NCBI GenBank assembly: GCA_950106755.1
Contig: OX467082.1
Coordinates: 35,464,001 to 35,528,000 of the forward strand
From: Climacium dendroides
Taxonomy: Eukaryota; Streptophyta; Bryopsida; Hypnales; Climaciaceae
Direction of reading: 5' to 3'
DNA: 64,000 bases
Positions within the stretch are counted from its first letter, which is position 1. Every line of letters starts with the position of its first letter. This document shows positions 1 through 10,452 of this stretch, piece after piece. The notes below the pieces were generated by a model, which worked only from the letters and a program-made list of their open reading frames with translations, did no database searches and had not been told where the DNA came from. The position numbers and the translations under genes are program-made.

Positions 1-2360
1 ATAGTCTGGGAACTCGTGGAAATTTATAGCCTTATAGACCACTTGAATTTCATTTAATGTTCATCAATCCCCTCCCCAAATGGATGGATGGATGAATGAA
101 AACACTTCATTGTTTCTAGCTCTATTCGCTTTCAACCTTTGTACTTTGTCCTAAATTTGGTTGTTGGAGGCTTTAGGGGGTAATCCCTACAAAAATGAGG
201 TACATTTTAGACAAAAATTGTCGCTTTGGGGGTAGTAAGGAAAAAAATTTAGAAAAGGTATTTTTTGAAATTCAATGTGTACAAACTCTTGGTAGATTAC
301 TATGAGAATGTGTGGAAATTTTTTCAAAAACTTTGATTACTTAGATAGAAAGATTATAATACTTGAAGTTAAAAGAAAAAAATTGTTTTTGGACTTTCCC
401 TTTAAGGTCAACAAACTCTAACTCCTCTAAGGGGGAGATTTTTGCACTACACATGGTTATTATTTTATAGTTGCATCCAATATTATGTTAGGTACATACT
501 TACCAAATGTTAGAAGTAGAGGAGGAATTTTGCAAGAGATGTCAAAACTATTCAAATATTTTTGAACAATATAACTTTGATTCATGCATCTTATTCAAAT
601 TCTTTCACATTTTTATAAAAAGGGGTGAATGTCTCCATCTTGAATGTCAAAAATTGAAAAGACACTAGTCAATTTCTAACCTCATAGTCACCTACCTAAA
701 ATTCAAATGTTTGCAAAATGGACACTAGGTCCTTAAGGGGGTTAAGGGTCAAATTCCGAGAGGCCTAGGAACATCTCAAGCACTATAAGGAAACATCATC
801 TCAGGAAATTAAGGAAACTATTTGGTTACAACAAATTTTTATTTGTCTCACTGGTGCACTACTAGTGCATTAGTGCAACTCCTTGTTTTGGTTTTTGACC
901 AACTACAAAGCTCTAGGTGGCCCTAAGCAAAAAGAATCTCTATCATTATTAATTCCAAGAACTATTTGTAGAAGAAAAAGTGGTTTTGGTGGAGTCAATT
1001 TGTTTATGTAGTAGCAAATTTTGAACAAGTTTGAGTCAGTTTTTTTTTTGGCAATTTTTTGCTATTGTTAGACGATTTTAGCCTCTGTGAACTAATCCCT
1101 CCATAAATGCGCCACTAGTGTAAGGGCATGCAAGCCTCTACTGTTTAAAAAAACCCCCATTGGTTTGAGCTTGTCAAATTTCTTTTCTTCCCAAATTGCA
1201 CTAGTGCTATGAAGACTTGTAATAATTTATTACAATAAATTGCAATTTTGACTAAAATGCCATCATAAAAGACCCTTTTTACAATGTACTACCAATAATA
1301 GCACAAGGATTTTTGGGGTAGAAATTCAACTAATTTTAGCCAATTTTGGGATTACTATAATAGTGTACATTAACTTAGTGCCAATAATACTCTCGAATGA
1401 GAAACTTTTTGCCACCAAAAGAGACTTTCAGCCTAAAGTTGAGGTATCAATAGCCGATCATTTAACCCAGAAACGACAACAAGGCCATTTTGTGGCTTTT
1501 GGATGAATGTTTCTTGAACTGTAGAGAGCTAAGAAGCAATTTTTCATCCACTTTTTTCTTGTTGACCTTCCATGTTGGGTTATGAAGATAATCTAGTTGA
1601 GTTTGGAGTTATGCTATTGTTTGTCTTCACATAAATGAGAAGTTCCAAAAAAAAAGGGACCACAAAATATGCTATTTTAGAGTATTTTAGAAAGTTGTTG
1701 CTCCTTGCTTTAAATCTGAAATTTCTCTACAAAAATGATGTTTTTTGAATTTAAGCCCAACTAACAAAATAAAGTTCATTCACTCTAGTTTCTACTCCAA
1801 TTTGAATTCTGAAAAAATTCCTAATAATCAATTTTTTATTGCAGTTTGAACTTTGGATGTATTTTCAATGTCTACTACGTTCTAATTATAGAATGGCACG
1901 GAAAATGAGTTTACACCATGTTGTTCATCACTATAATATGCACACATGGTGAAATTTTCAGATTTTTTGAAATAATTTTCTATTTGATATGATTTTTCTT
2001 CATTATATCTACAAAAATTCACAAACAAATCAATTATTTACAAAAAAATCTAAAATTTTGGTGCAACAAAGAAGACATTTTGTTTCATCTCTGAAAAATA
2101 AATTAAAATTTTTTCATACATATCTTGTTGCAAAATGGCAACAAATTGAGTGATGACAGTGAGGCTTGAAATCAATGGTCATAGGTCCATCATTTAGGGG
2201 TTAAGCAATTTTGGAACAAATCGTACACAATATGGGGTGGTGGAAGTTTTTCCCATGTAGGAAGATAGGAAATATGGGGATAGCAAATTTTTTAGAGTTT
2301 TATTCACAAAATTGAAATTACTGTGAATTTTAGGAGCCAAAAAGTGCACTTTGCCAATAA
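1..2360. other. AT-rich gene-free stretch
   Basis: No supportable gene. Very AT-rich DNA with a short ATGG/ATGA microsatellite near 80-105. The end of the stretch (about 2290-2400) resembles 48960-49060: both contain the words CCAATGTTTAGAGTCTT and GATCATT in the same order, so a diverged dispersed repeat is likely. The rest looks like old repeat-derived sequence. Confidence 0.5.
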
Positions 2361-2363
2361 CCA

Positions 2364-3310
2364 ATGTTTAGAGTCTTCCAATTCCGATCATTCAAGAATT
2401 ACTTTCCAGCACACTACTTCCTACTTTCTTGCTCACTACTTCAGGACATGTGTCATAGTTTTACTAGTCCCAACCTTGTAAAAGCCAAAACAACAACCAG
2501 ATTCCAAGCTTCAGTTGGAAGTCTGTTCCAACGTTGCTTGAAAACACTGCACTGCTACCGGTTGGGTCCCTGGGCGTGGATGACAATTGGTGCCTCAACC
2601 TTACCACCAGATTGGGCCAGGCAGGCAACACAACATCTGACTTCAGTTGAAGATTCCAATCTGAGCCTACACGTCGCGTAATTGGCCTTCTTCTCGAACA
2701 ACTGTTCAAGCTAAGGTCGCTTCAGTGACTAGCCCACACCGTTGATCTTGTACAAGAAAAGTCTTACTTAGAGAGGAGCAAAAACAGTTTGCTCCACCTT
2801 AGATGAAATATCTTTACAGTTGTCGCATGCCTTAGAAGCTGAGAAAGAGAAAAGAAGACATTTATAAGGCAGCGAGTTCAATTCTACAGAAAGAAAAAAG
2901 AGAAAGCACTGTAGAGAAAGCACAGCAATAGCAATAATTATAAGACTGCTCGAATACCGCAAAAGCATCCAGACACTACACACCCGGTATTGAAGCACGC
3001 CGCGCGGTCAAATCTCTGGTCTCTAAAACAAGGGCGCTAGACACCCATGTGTGAGTCAAAATTGCTGCCCCACTCTTGACCGCAGAAAACAAAAAAAGGC
3101 ATCATACTTAACCTACCAGATCTAGGAGGCTAAAATCTCCCTCCCATTCGATCGAGTCACGCCTGCAGAGATGCCCAAAGTCAACCTGGGCAATCAATCA
3201 GGTTCGTCACCTTGTCTCGGTCGAGTGATCCGGTGGATCTGCTGCAGGCGCAGATGTGGGACGTGTTTTTAAAAAGCTCAGCGAGCAAAATTTTGAAGAG
3301 GACCGCAAAA
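2364..3310. other. 3' flank of the HMA gene
   Basis: GC-richer than the distal intergenic DNA. It probably includes the 3' untranslated region of the minus-strand HMA gene just below 3311. Short open frames occur on both strands but show no recognisable protein pattern, so no gene is called. Confidence 0.4.
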
Positions 3311-4835
3311 TCACTTGTGTTGGTTCCACAAGAGGGTATCCTTCTTGACTGATCTCAGTTTCTTCAGCACGCTCTCAGGCTTTGCGTTTCCCGTTACAAC
3401 CACCCTGTTGTTCCATTGGTCACAGAGCACTTGATCCACTGCGCAGAGGGAAGAGAATCAGGCAGATGTTGAGGAATTGACCTTGGAGGCCGTGCCGTGA
3501 TAATATCTAAAAATGAAAAGGAGTCTTTGGAAACACTGCTGCATATGGACCACCAAGGGTGCATCTAAGGAGAAACATGTGTTTCCTAAAAGAGACATTC
3601 GAGGGTTAGGATCACTAATACAACAGTCAATCCGATTCTTTGCATGAAAGGAAGAAGTTTGAGTAAATATACCATCCATTTTCCACAAAGCCTTCTTCAC
3701 TTTCCTTTCGCAGTTTTCGCAGCACAGGTTAACCCGAAAGTCCATTGATTGAGAACGTCCAACCTGCTGGGAAAACACAACAATACAAACACCATTTCAG
3801 CAAACCGTTACCAAGATACCCTAGAAAAATATTTCGAAGATAAAAGCCCAAATCTGGCAATACCTTGGTAGCAGCCTGCCCACCCTTCTTCCCAGACTCC
3901 GCTCCTCCATGGTGCTGGTTTCCTCCTTTCCCGTTACCGTGATTCTTGTGGCCTTCGTCAGAGCTCGACCCGTCATCTCGATGCTTGTTCTTGCTCGTCT
4001 TCAAGATCCCCTGCGGCTGGCCTCCACCTTTCTTGCCATGGGAGCCATGGTCTTCTCCAAGCTTCTCTGACCCTCCGCCTTTTTTGTTGTGGGACTGGTT
4101 GGAATGCCCATAGAATTGATCGTCGAATCTGACAGTATAAGGCTTGTGATCTCCCTTCGACTGCACACGCCCATGCGCTCCTTTCTTATTGTGTTGGCTT
4201 CCATGGCGATCGTCATCACTGCTATCCGAGCTGCTATCATCTCTCAGCCCAAGCTTCTTCAACACAATTTGCGTCAAGGACAAGGACCTGCGATGGCGCC
4301 CATGACCTCGCCCTCCATGAAATCCCCTGTTGTCAGACCAGCTCTTGTTATGTCCGTGGCCATGGTCATTGTTGTGGTTCTGGTTGCCGTGATTGTTGTT
4401 GCTCTTGTTGGAGTTCCCGTGGTTGCCACCTTTGTGGCTCTTTTCGTAATCCTCTTTGTCGCTGTCATTTTGATGCTTCTGCTGATTCTTGCCCTTATTG
4501 TCGCCGTGATTATTGTTGCCGTGATTGTTGTTGCCGTGATTGTTGTTGCCCTGATTATTGTTGCCGTGATTATTGTTGCCTCCTTGGTTAGGATTCTTCT
4601 GTTGCCCTTTGTTGGCTCCATGCATGTTTTGCTGGTGGTCAATGTAAATGTCGTCTCGCATGTCGGGTCTTCTGTACTCCCGGGACTGATCTTCCCTTTG
4701 AATGTATTGCTCGGGGCGTTGAGGCTCCATGGGCCTGCTGCGAGGATAATCGTCGAAGCGGCCATAAGGCATCTGCTGCTGGTACCAAGGTGGTGGTTCC
4801 CTCCTCCCGTAGAAGAGCTGCACACATCCAAACAT
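3311..4835 (-). CDS. HMA (heavy-metal-associated) domain protein with long Asn/His/Gly-rich N-terminal region
   Basis: Three-exon model read from splice signals: exon 1 4835-3864, exon 2 3763-3673, exon 3 3438-3311, with introns of 100 and 234 bases. The product is 396 residues. Residues 1-324 are low-complexity: an acidic/basic Tyr-Arg-Pro part, then Asn-Asn-Asn-His-Gly repeats (five-residue units), then His/Gly/Lys/Ser-rich sequence. The HMA domain is at the C-terminus, about residues 331-396, with the metal-binding CxxC at C339 and C342 followed by ERKVKKAL and the typical VTGN...PESVLKKL second half, which lies on exon 3. HMA domains bind Cu, Zn or similar ions, and the His-rich part could also bind metal. 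Unlike typical plant HIPPs the domain is C-terminal and there is no CaaX box (the end is WNQHK). The exon 2 acceptor is a tandem CAGCAG, so a one-residue longer form (extra Gln) is possible. The start chosen is the first ATG of the open frame; a CAG acceptor-like site 15-20 bases after it leaves the true 5' end uncertain. Confidence 0.75.
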
Positions 4836-7360
4836 GAGAACCGAGTGTTCAGGTACTCAAAAGATCCGCCCTGTACTGCATCGGCTCATTCAAAGCGAAC
4901 GAGATGATCATGAAGCTGTGAAGAGAAAGCACCAAAGCTTCTCAGCAGTGCAATCAAGAAAGAGCCTCCTCAAACTCAGGACCACTGCAACCCCATTTAA
5001 AAAAAACACTGATTTTGAAACGTTTCGAAAAAGCGAAAGAGCCAACTAGAACGACTAAGTCATGTCGGTGATACTTAAAAAAACAGTAATAAAATGAGGT
5101 CTTCTTCTTCAAAATATTAGGAATAATATTAAAGTATACTGGAAAGGCGAAGAATAAAACAATCCCTATCCAACCGAAATTCAGCAATAACCCCCAGCAA
5201 AGTCTAATTCAAAAGACGTCCAGTTTTGTTAGCATTTCCGCATATGATCATTTCAACTGACTGAACCTCTGGAGAATTGCGCACCGTTTCAAACCCTCAC
5301 CTCAATATTGCCAAACCAATTGTCTCCTCAATCCCGAACCAAGACAACCACAATTGAAACATAGCGCTCATCTCACAAACTTCTGAGCAAGGTCGCCTTA
5401 GATGAAGGTGAGCAGCGGTGGCTAGGGTCGGAATTACAAAAACCCTCTCATAAACTCCCTTCCTCAACAACAGAAGATACTGCTCCACAAAATAACTCCC
5501 TCTACAGCAGCAGACGACACATAATCTTCTCTCGAATACTCGCACCTTCCTACGCAACCCACTTGCAAACATGTACTCTGGACACACAAAAACGATGAAC
5601 ACTTGGAGCAGGGGCTTGAGATCGCCAGCATTCCCACTTTGACGCAGGAAATAGGACGGTTGAGGTTTCTGTTTATTTCAATACAACTATTTTGCGGGTT
5701 TAACACGATATAACCAACATGATATAATCTAATGCACGATGGCTATGAGTGGCAGTGCCAATCAATGACTTCAGAACTCGTAGCGAACAAACTCATCAAG
5801 TAAAATTTACCAACCAATGCTCAGTATTTCCTTACTACGTCACAAGTACCACTCTCCATCTTCAACCACCGTGAAAGTAGTGAACGGTTAAGCACTTAAC
5901 CGGCGGCAAGCTTGCAAACACATCTACTGGCCCAAGCATTTGAAGACAAGACACGCTTCAAAGAAACTAACTTACTGAACAACTGTGTACAACTAACTCT
6001 TTGGAACTCGGCGTAACTCACCCGCACTCAAGTGGCCCGTACAACACACAAAGCTTTTGCAAAACTCTGGAGAGATTGCACCAGAATTAAGCACGACCAG
6101 CCTTGCAACATAATTTCCCATACATACCTCGTCCATGGACATCAAGTTGTGGTTGCTGAGGCCATAGAAAGGCCTCGGGTCATGGTAGTAGTTCCCTGCC
6201 ATACTGCTCAACACTACTGTCCACCCACCCACCCCCTCCTTAAGCAACCGCTGTTAAGCAGATCTACAGACTTACGCAGCAAACCTTCCCGAAACAACCT
6301 GGCCTCAAAGTGAAAAGTGTCGCTTAAGCTTAATGCAGCTCAAAGACGCGGTTACTGGACTTGGATATACGGCCTCTGTGGCGAGCACTCCAACCTGGCT
6401 GGCTCCATAGCCTGTGCCTGTACTGCGAGCTAACTTAACTTGCAGATGAAACAAAGAAGAAAGTCGATCGATCAGGTGACGACCATCCTTGGCGGTCTGG
6501 CGGAGGAGTAGGGAGGTGGCGCTGCAGGGCAGAGGCCCCACTTCTCAGGCTTTCACTGGAAGGGCCATCTTCCCAAAATATTTTGGGACAACCCATCCAT
6601 TTGTCAGCTACGTGCCAGAGTACTCATCACAGTCGACAATTGACTAAACTAAATATAGGACATGTGAGGTCGAAGTTATACTGAAATTACGCTACGTTAA
6701 TTTTCTATATTCAGGTATCATGGCACAATGGCATTTCGGGACTATTATAATATCGACAGTGCACGCTACAATTCAGCTTTCGGAAAGTCTGGGGACGGGG
6801 AAGACCACCGTGTCACACGCGAACAATTATTAGCCGATTTCTAGATTCCGGATTCCAGATCTGATGGTTTGAAAACATGCGATGGTGTTGGCCTGTGGTT
6901 CTGTGGTTGCTTCCAGTGCTTCGCCAGTGCGGGATTCTACTACCCCGTAATCCTGCTTCAGTTCCGTCTCGGTGTTCGTGAGCATCCTACATCGCTTTAT
7001 TGGAAAATGGCGCAACAACTTGCTCGCTTGTACCACAGTGCCACTGCAGGCAATGGCAGCATGCACCCGTTACAGTAACAGTGTTGGGCATTCCAAGTCA
7101 GAGAACTCGGATTTGACGGATGACTGACTGCAACGAAATTTCACTGTTAATTTATCGGCTCTGTCCAAAAGGACGGACAGAGGGCTGTGGCAGCCACTGA
7201 CTCTGGGTTCGAGTCGAAATTCCAGTTTCGAAATTCCAACCACAACCGCATTCAGACTCTGCTCTGAGGTATGAAGTCCAGTTTCCAAATTCCATATAAG
7301 GTACGTGCAACCAAATGTAAGCTAGCATGCTCTAAAAGGGTCGCGCTCATAGTTGTATGA
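4836..7360. other. Upstream region of the HMA gene, no supported gene
   Basis: About 2.5 kb with more balanced base composition than the surrounding repeats, lying 5' of the minus-strand HMA gene. It probably holds its promoter and leader. All open frames are short (about 100 codons or less) and look like chance. A perfect 18-base palindrome sits at 6571-6588. No TATA box or start site could be fixed with confidence. Confidence 0.4.
6571..6588. repeat. Perfect 18-bp palindrome
   Basis: TCCCAAAATATTTTGGGA reads the same on both strands. It is AT-centred and lies in the GC-richer region upstream of the HMA gene. It could be a dimeric protein-binding site or chance; nothing nearby decides. Confidence 0.35.
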
Positions 7361-7364
7361 CGAG

Positions 7365-7580
7365 CCTCTTGTAGAGGCGGTTTTTGCACCACCACTCGGT
7401 TTTATCCTTGGAGAAAATGTGGGAACCTTTTATTTGCTACGTAAATTTTTTTTGCAAACTTTAAGTTCATATTTCTAATCAGAGGCCCTCAAATTAGCTA
7501 GGGGAGGTGTAGAATTAATTTGGCACAATATAGGTTTTTTTTTTTTTTACATTCACCCTGGGCTGGACCTCCACATTAGG
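7365..7580 (-). mobile_element. Degenerate copy of the 236-bp MITE family
   Basis: The order of words on the plus strand here (TTTTATTTGC, TTTGCAAA, TTCATATTT, AATCAGAG, CAAATTAG, AGGGAGGTGTAGA-like, TTTTTACATT) matches the reverse complement of the intact MITE at 56761-56996. The ends are eroded: GAGCCTCTTGTAGAGGC stands where the intact copy has its terminal repeat. No target duplication is visible. This is an old member of the family in the opposite orientation. Confidence 0.5.
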
Positions 7581-9392
7581 CTCGTCATTCAACTATAAAT
7601 TCCACCCTCTAAAAGCATCCCTCTCCTTCAAATTGCCCCTATTATTAGTTGGAGGATGGAGATGAGATGATCCTTAAATGTATCACTTTAGCAATTGAAT
7701 GAGTTTGAGGAAAAGTTATTTTTGTGTTGCAAGAGCCAATCATTGTTTTTGATTTTCACACATCTCTTTACAAATTGCAAGTGGATGGATTTTGGGAGAC
7801 CTATGGTCACAAATAGGTGCATATGTCCCAAATCTTTGAAAATTTATAAATAATTCAAAAATAATTAGAAAATACAAACCACTTATTTTAGGTTCCACAT
7901 CTATTTTTCTCTCTCTGAAAAATAATCTAGAAATATTTTAATCCACAGAAACCTATGAAAAAGGAAGACTAGCCCTTAAATAGTCGCTTTAGAGCATACT
8001 ACCTTACCATGAGTTGTTTATCAACACCTAGAATAAGCCCTAAACTAAAGTGTAGGTGGACCTAATGTTGATAGATGAGTTTCTATGAATGTGTTACAAT
8101 GACTAGTGTACCTTATGGCATTGCCTTAATCAAAAGCAAGAATAAAATTAATTTTCTAATTTTGTTACTCATGAAAGCTTTGAAATTCAATATTTTGTTG
8201 TTGTAAATTAAAATCTCACAAAACAAAGTTTGTGCAACCCTCCTTGCCAAGGGCTTTGCAACGATACCAAGCATGGGATTGGAAGATGCACAGTCTAGGA
8301 GATCTCATCATATTAAATAAATAAACAATCTATCTCAATAGATGGATGGATAAATGGAGGTAGGATTTTGCATTGCCCAATAAAATGAGCGTAATACAAG
8401 ATTAGGGTATGTTGCTTTTGGGTGTTTTGTGTTCACTTTGTATTCACTTTGTGTTAGTCTACTATCTACAATAGGTGCATCTATGCACTTATTTTCACAA
8501 ATTTGTATTATATTCATACAATCTCAAAAAAATATTCAATCAATTTTGTTAGTTTCCTAAACCATTTCCTAACAATTGCACATCATTTTATTTTGTACCC
8601 ACCCTCAAGTTCTACAAATCTTGAATAAGTATCACATTTAGGTGCTTCTACCTAACAATTGTATCCACACTCCACAACACAATGTGGGTTTTGACTAATT
8701 AATAAATTAATATTGTAAGCTACACCAAGTAGTAGTAATTGCCCATTATTCACTCATAGTTAGCAATGACATAGGGACACCCCAAAATCTAAAACAACAT
8801 ATACATATTGCCAAGGAGGATGTAACTTGGCCCCCCTAAATAAAGTAGAACTACCCATTACCACACACATTTGCTATCTAAATACTTTAGAGAAGCTATT
8901 TATGAGCTCTCATATTTTTCAAATATTGAATTGTTTGAGAGAAGTCAATTGCAAAAAGAATCAACACATTCTAACAAGAAGTGAATTTTCTATTATTTTT
9001 CAAAGCTAAAATATTAAACTATAGTTAGATCCTTGTTGAAGCATGAGTAGACCCTTGTTAAAGTAGGAGGTCTATAAATGAACCATCTAAGGGTTGAAAT
9101 TGAATTTGGGGAAGGTGAAACATCTGAAAATATGTATTTTGTAAATTATCCTTGAAAGACAAGTGAAATTGACAACTAACCCAAGTCATTTCATTTTTTT
9201 TTGGAGCTTTGTAGAATTAGTTATACAATTTTAAAGTTCAAATGGCATAGGGGTCTAAAATGATTCACCTCCTAAAATGTACACATTGCTAAAGGTCATG
9301 ATAAAGCAACATGTACAAATAATGCACATTTAAGGAGGTGAGTGATTTTAGAGCCAAGCCATTTTAGTACCTCCTACCTTAACCCTTAAAGG
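7581..9392. other. AT-rich repeats, no gene
   Basis: Holds one diverged copy (about 8084-8290) of the ~250-bp repeat that is tandem at 43784-44790, recognisable by CTAGTGT...CC, TTTGAAATTCAATA, CTTTGCAACGATACCAAGCA and GAGATCTCA. About 8700-9010 resembles 51440-51790. No protein-coding gene is supported. Confidence 0.45.
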
Positions 9393-9552
9393 ATGACGGG
9401 GTGACTTTGGAAATCATCAATTTTTATGACTATGTGAAGCATTAGCTTCAAAAAATTGTAAAAGCACTCATTGCAAGACAAACTACTATAGAAGACCTCC
9501 CCTTTTCTTGCAAAATTCCGAGGACAAATAGTTGCATTTTTGTCCTACATAG
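9393..9552 (+). repeat. Dispersed repeat, left part, interrupted by the hAT insertion
   Basis: This ~220-bp repeat family has words GGATGACGGGGTGAC, AAGCACTCATTG, TAGAAGA, CAAAATTCCGAGGA, ATAGTTGCA and GTCCTACAT. Other copies are at 14629-14804 (partial), 34870-35030, 54303-54530 and, inverted, 54085-54245. Here the copy is cut by the transposon at 9553 and resumes at 14504. Confidence 0.65.
9545..9552 (+). repeat. Left 8-bp target-site duplication of the hAT element
   Basis: CTACATAG stands directly before the element's CAGTG terminus and recurs directly after its CACTG terminus at 14496-14503. An 8-bp duplication is diagnostic of the hAT superfamily. Confidence 0.85.
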
Positions 9553-10452
9553 CAGTGTTTTTTTAAGTGGCGAAAAAATGCCAAAAGGCGAAATTTTCTG
9601 TCCACCTGCCCGTTTCTGGCAGAAAACTGCTGATGTAGCGTACATGGGACAGCCAAAATTTCATTGAACGGAAGTACAGAAGTGCCATCATGCACAGAGC
9701 TGGGGCGGCCTGTCGCCTCCTCGGACGGCGCCAAATCTCCACCGTAGGAGTCTTCATCGCCAAAGTAGCTCCCATCCAGCCGTTCATTAGCTCCACCTGT
9801 CGCCACCAGATTTCCCTCGCTCGCTGCAGGTTGGCGCCCGCACTTCACTGGATCGACAGTTGCATATCGCCAGTACTCCAGCGTTCTTGCAAATTAGTTT
9901 TGTAATCTCACAACTTGAAGAAATCATGACTTTGTTGAGGTCGGACACAATCATGGTCAACAGTGGAGGGACTAGAGGCTCATAGCCGTTGGCAACTTGG
10001 AGGAATTCAGTCGCTATTGTAGGGTACAAGAATTGGCATTCGATGTTGAGGTAATGAATTGGATCTTGCATTTGCTGGTCGTTAAATTTTGCACTATATG
10101 TTGTGCACTGACGTGAAATCGTGAATGCTATCTTGTTACTTCTGTGTATGAATTGCTCTGAATTGTTGTCGTTCTACCGTTCAGCCTTCAGGTTGAACTC
10201 GTGAGGTATTGTGTCCAAGTGCATCTCCGCATCGGTGGTAACCCACCTCTGTGTATTTCAATTGTGGTCAGTTTGTGTTTTTCCCTTATTGCTTACTTTC
10301 AATTGTTGTCATTGTATGTTGCACTTTCTGTCAATGTCGATTTAGGTGAATTGCAGTCATGGCTTGCGTTTAGATTTTTCGTTTGTCTTGAAGGTGCCAC
10401 GTTCAGTGTAGGTTTGTTGTGTTCTCGATTGCTATTGCTTGTATTTGGGAAG

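Noticed and set aside
4089..4907. 272-codon open frame on the plus strand, Val/Ile-rich
   Set aside because: It is the antisense of the Asn/His-repeat exon of the HMA gene; Asn and His codons read as Val/Ile-type codons on the other strand.
7145..7240. GGGTTCGAGTC resembling a tRNA T-arm
   Set aside because: No matching acceptor stem, anticodon arm or D-arm around it.
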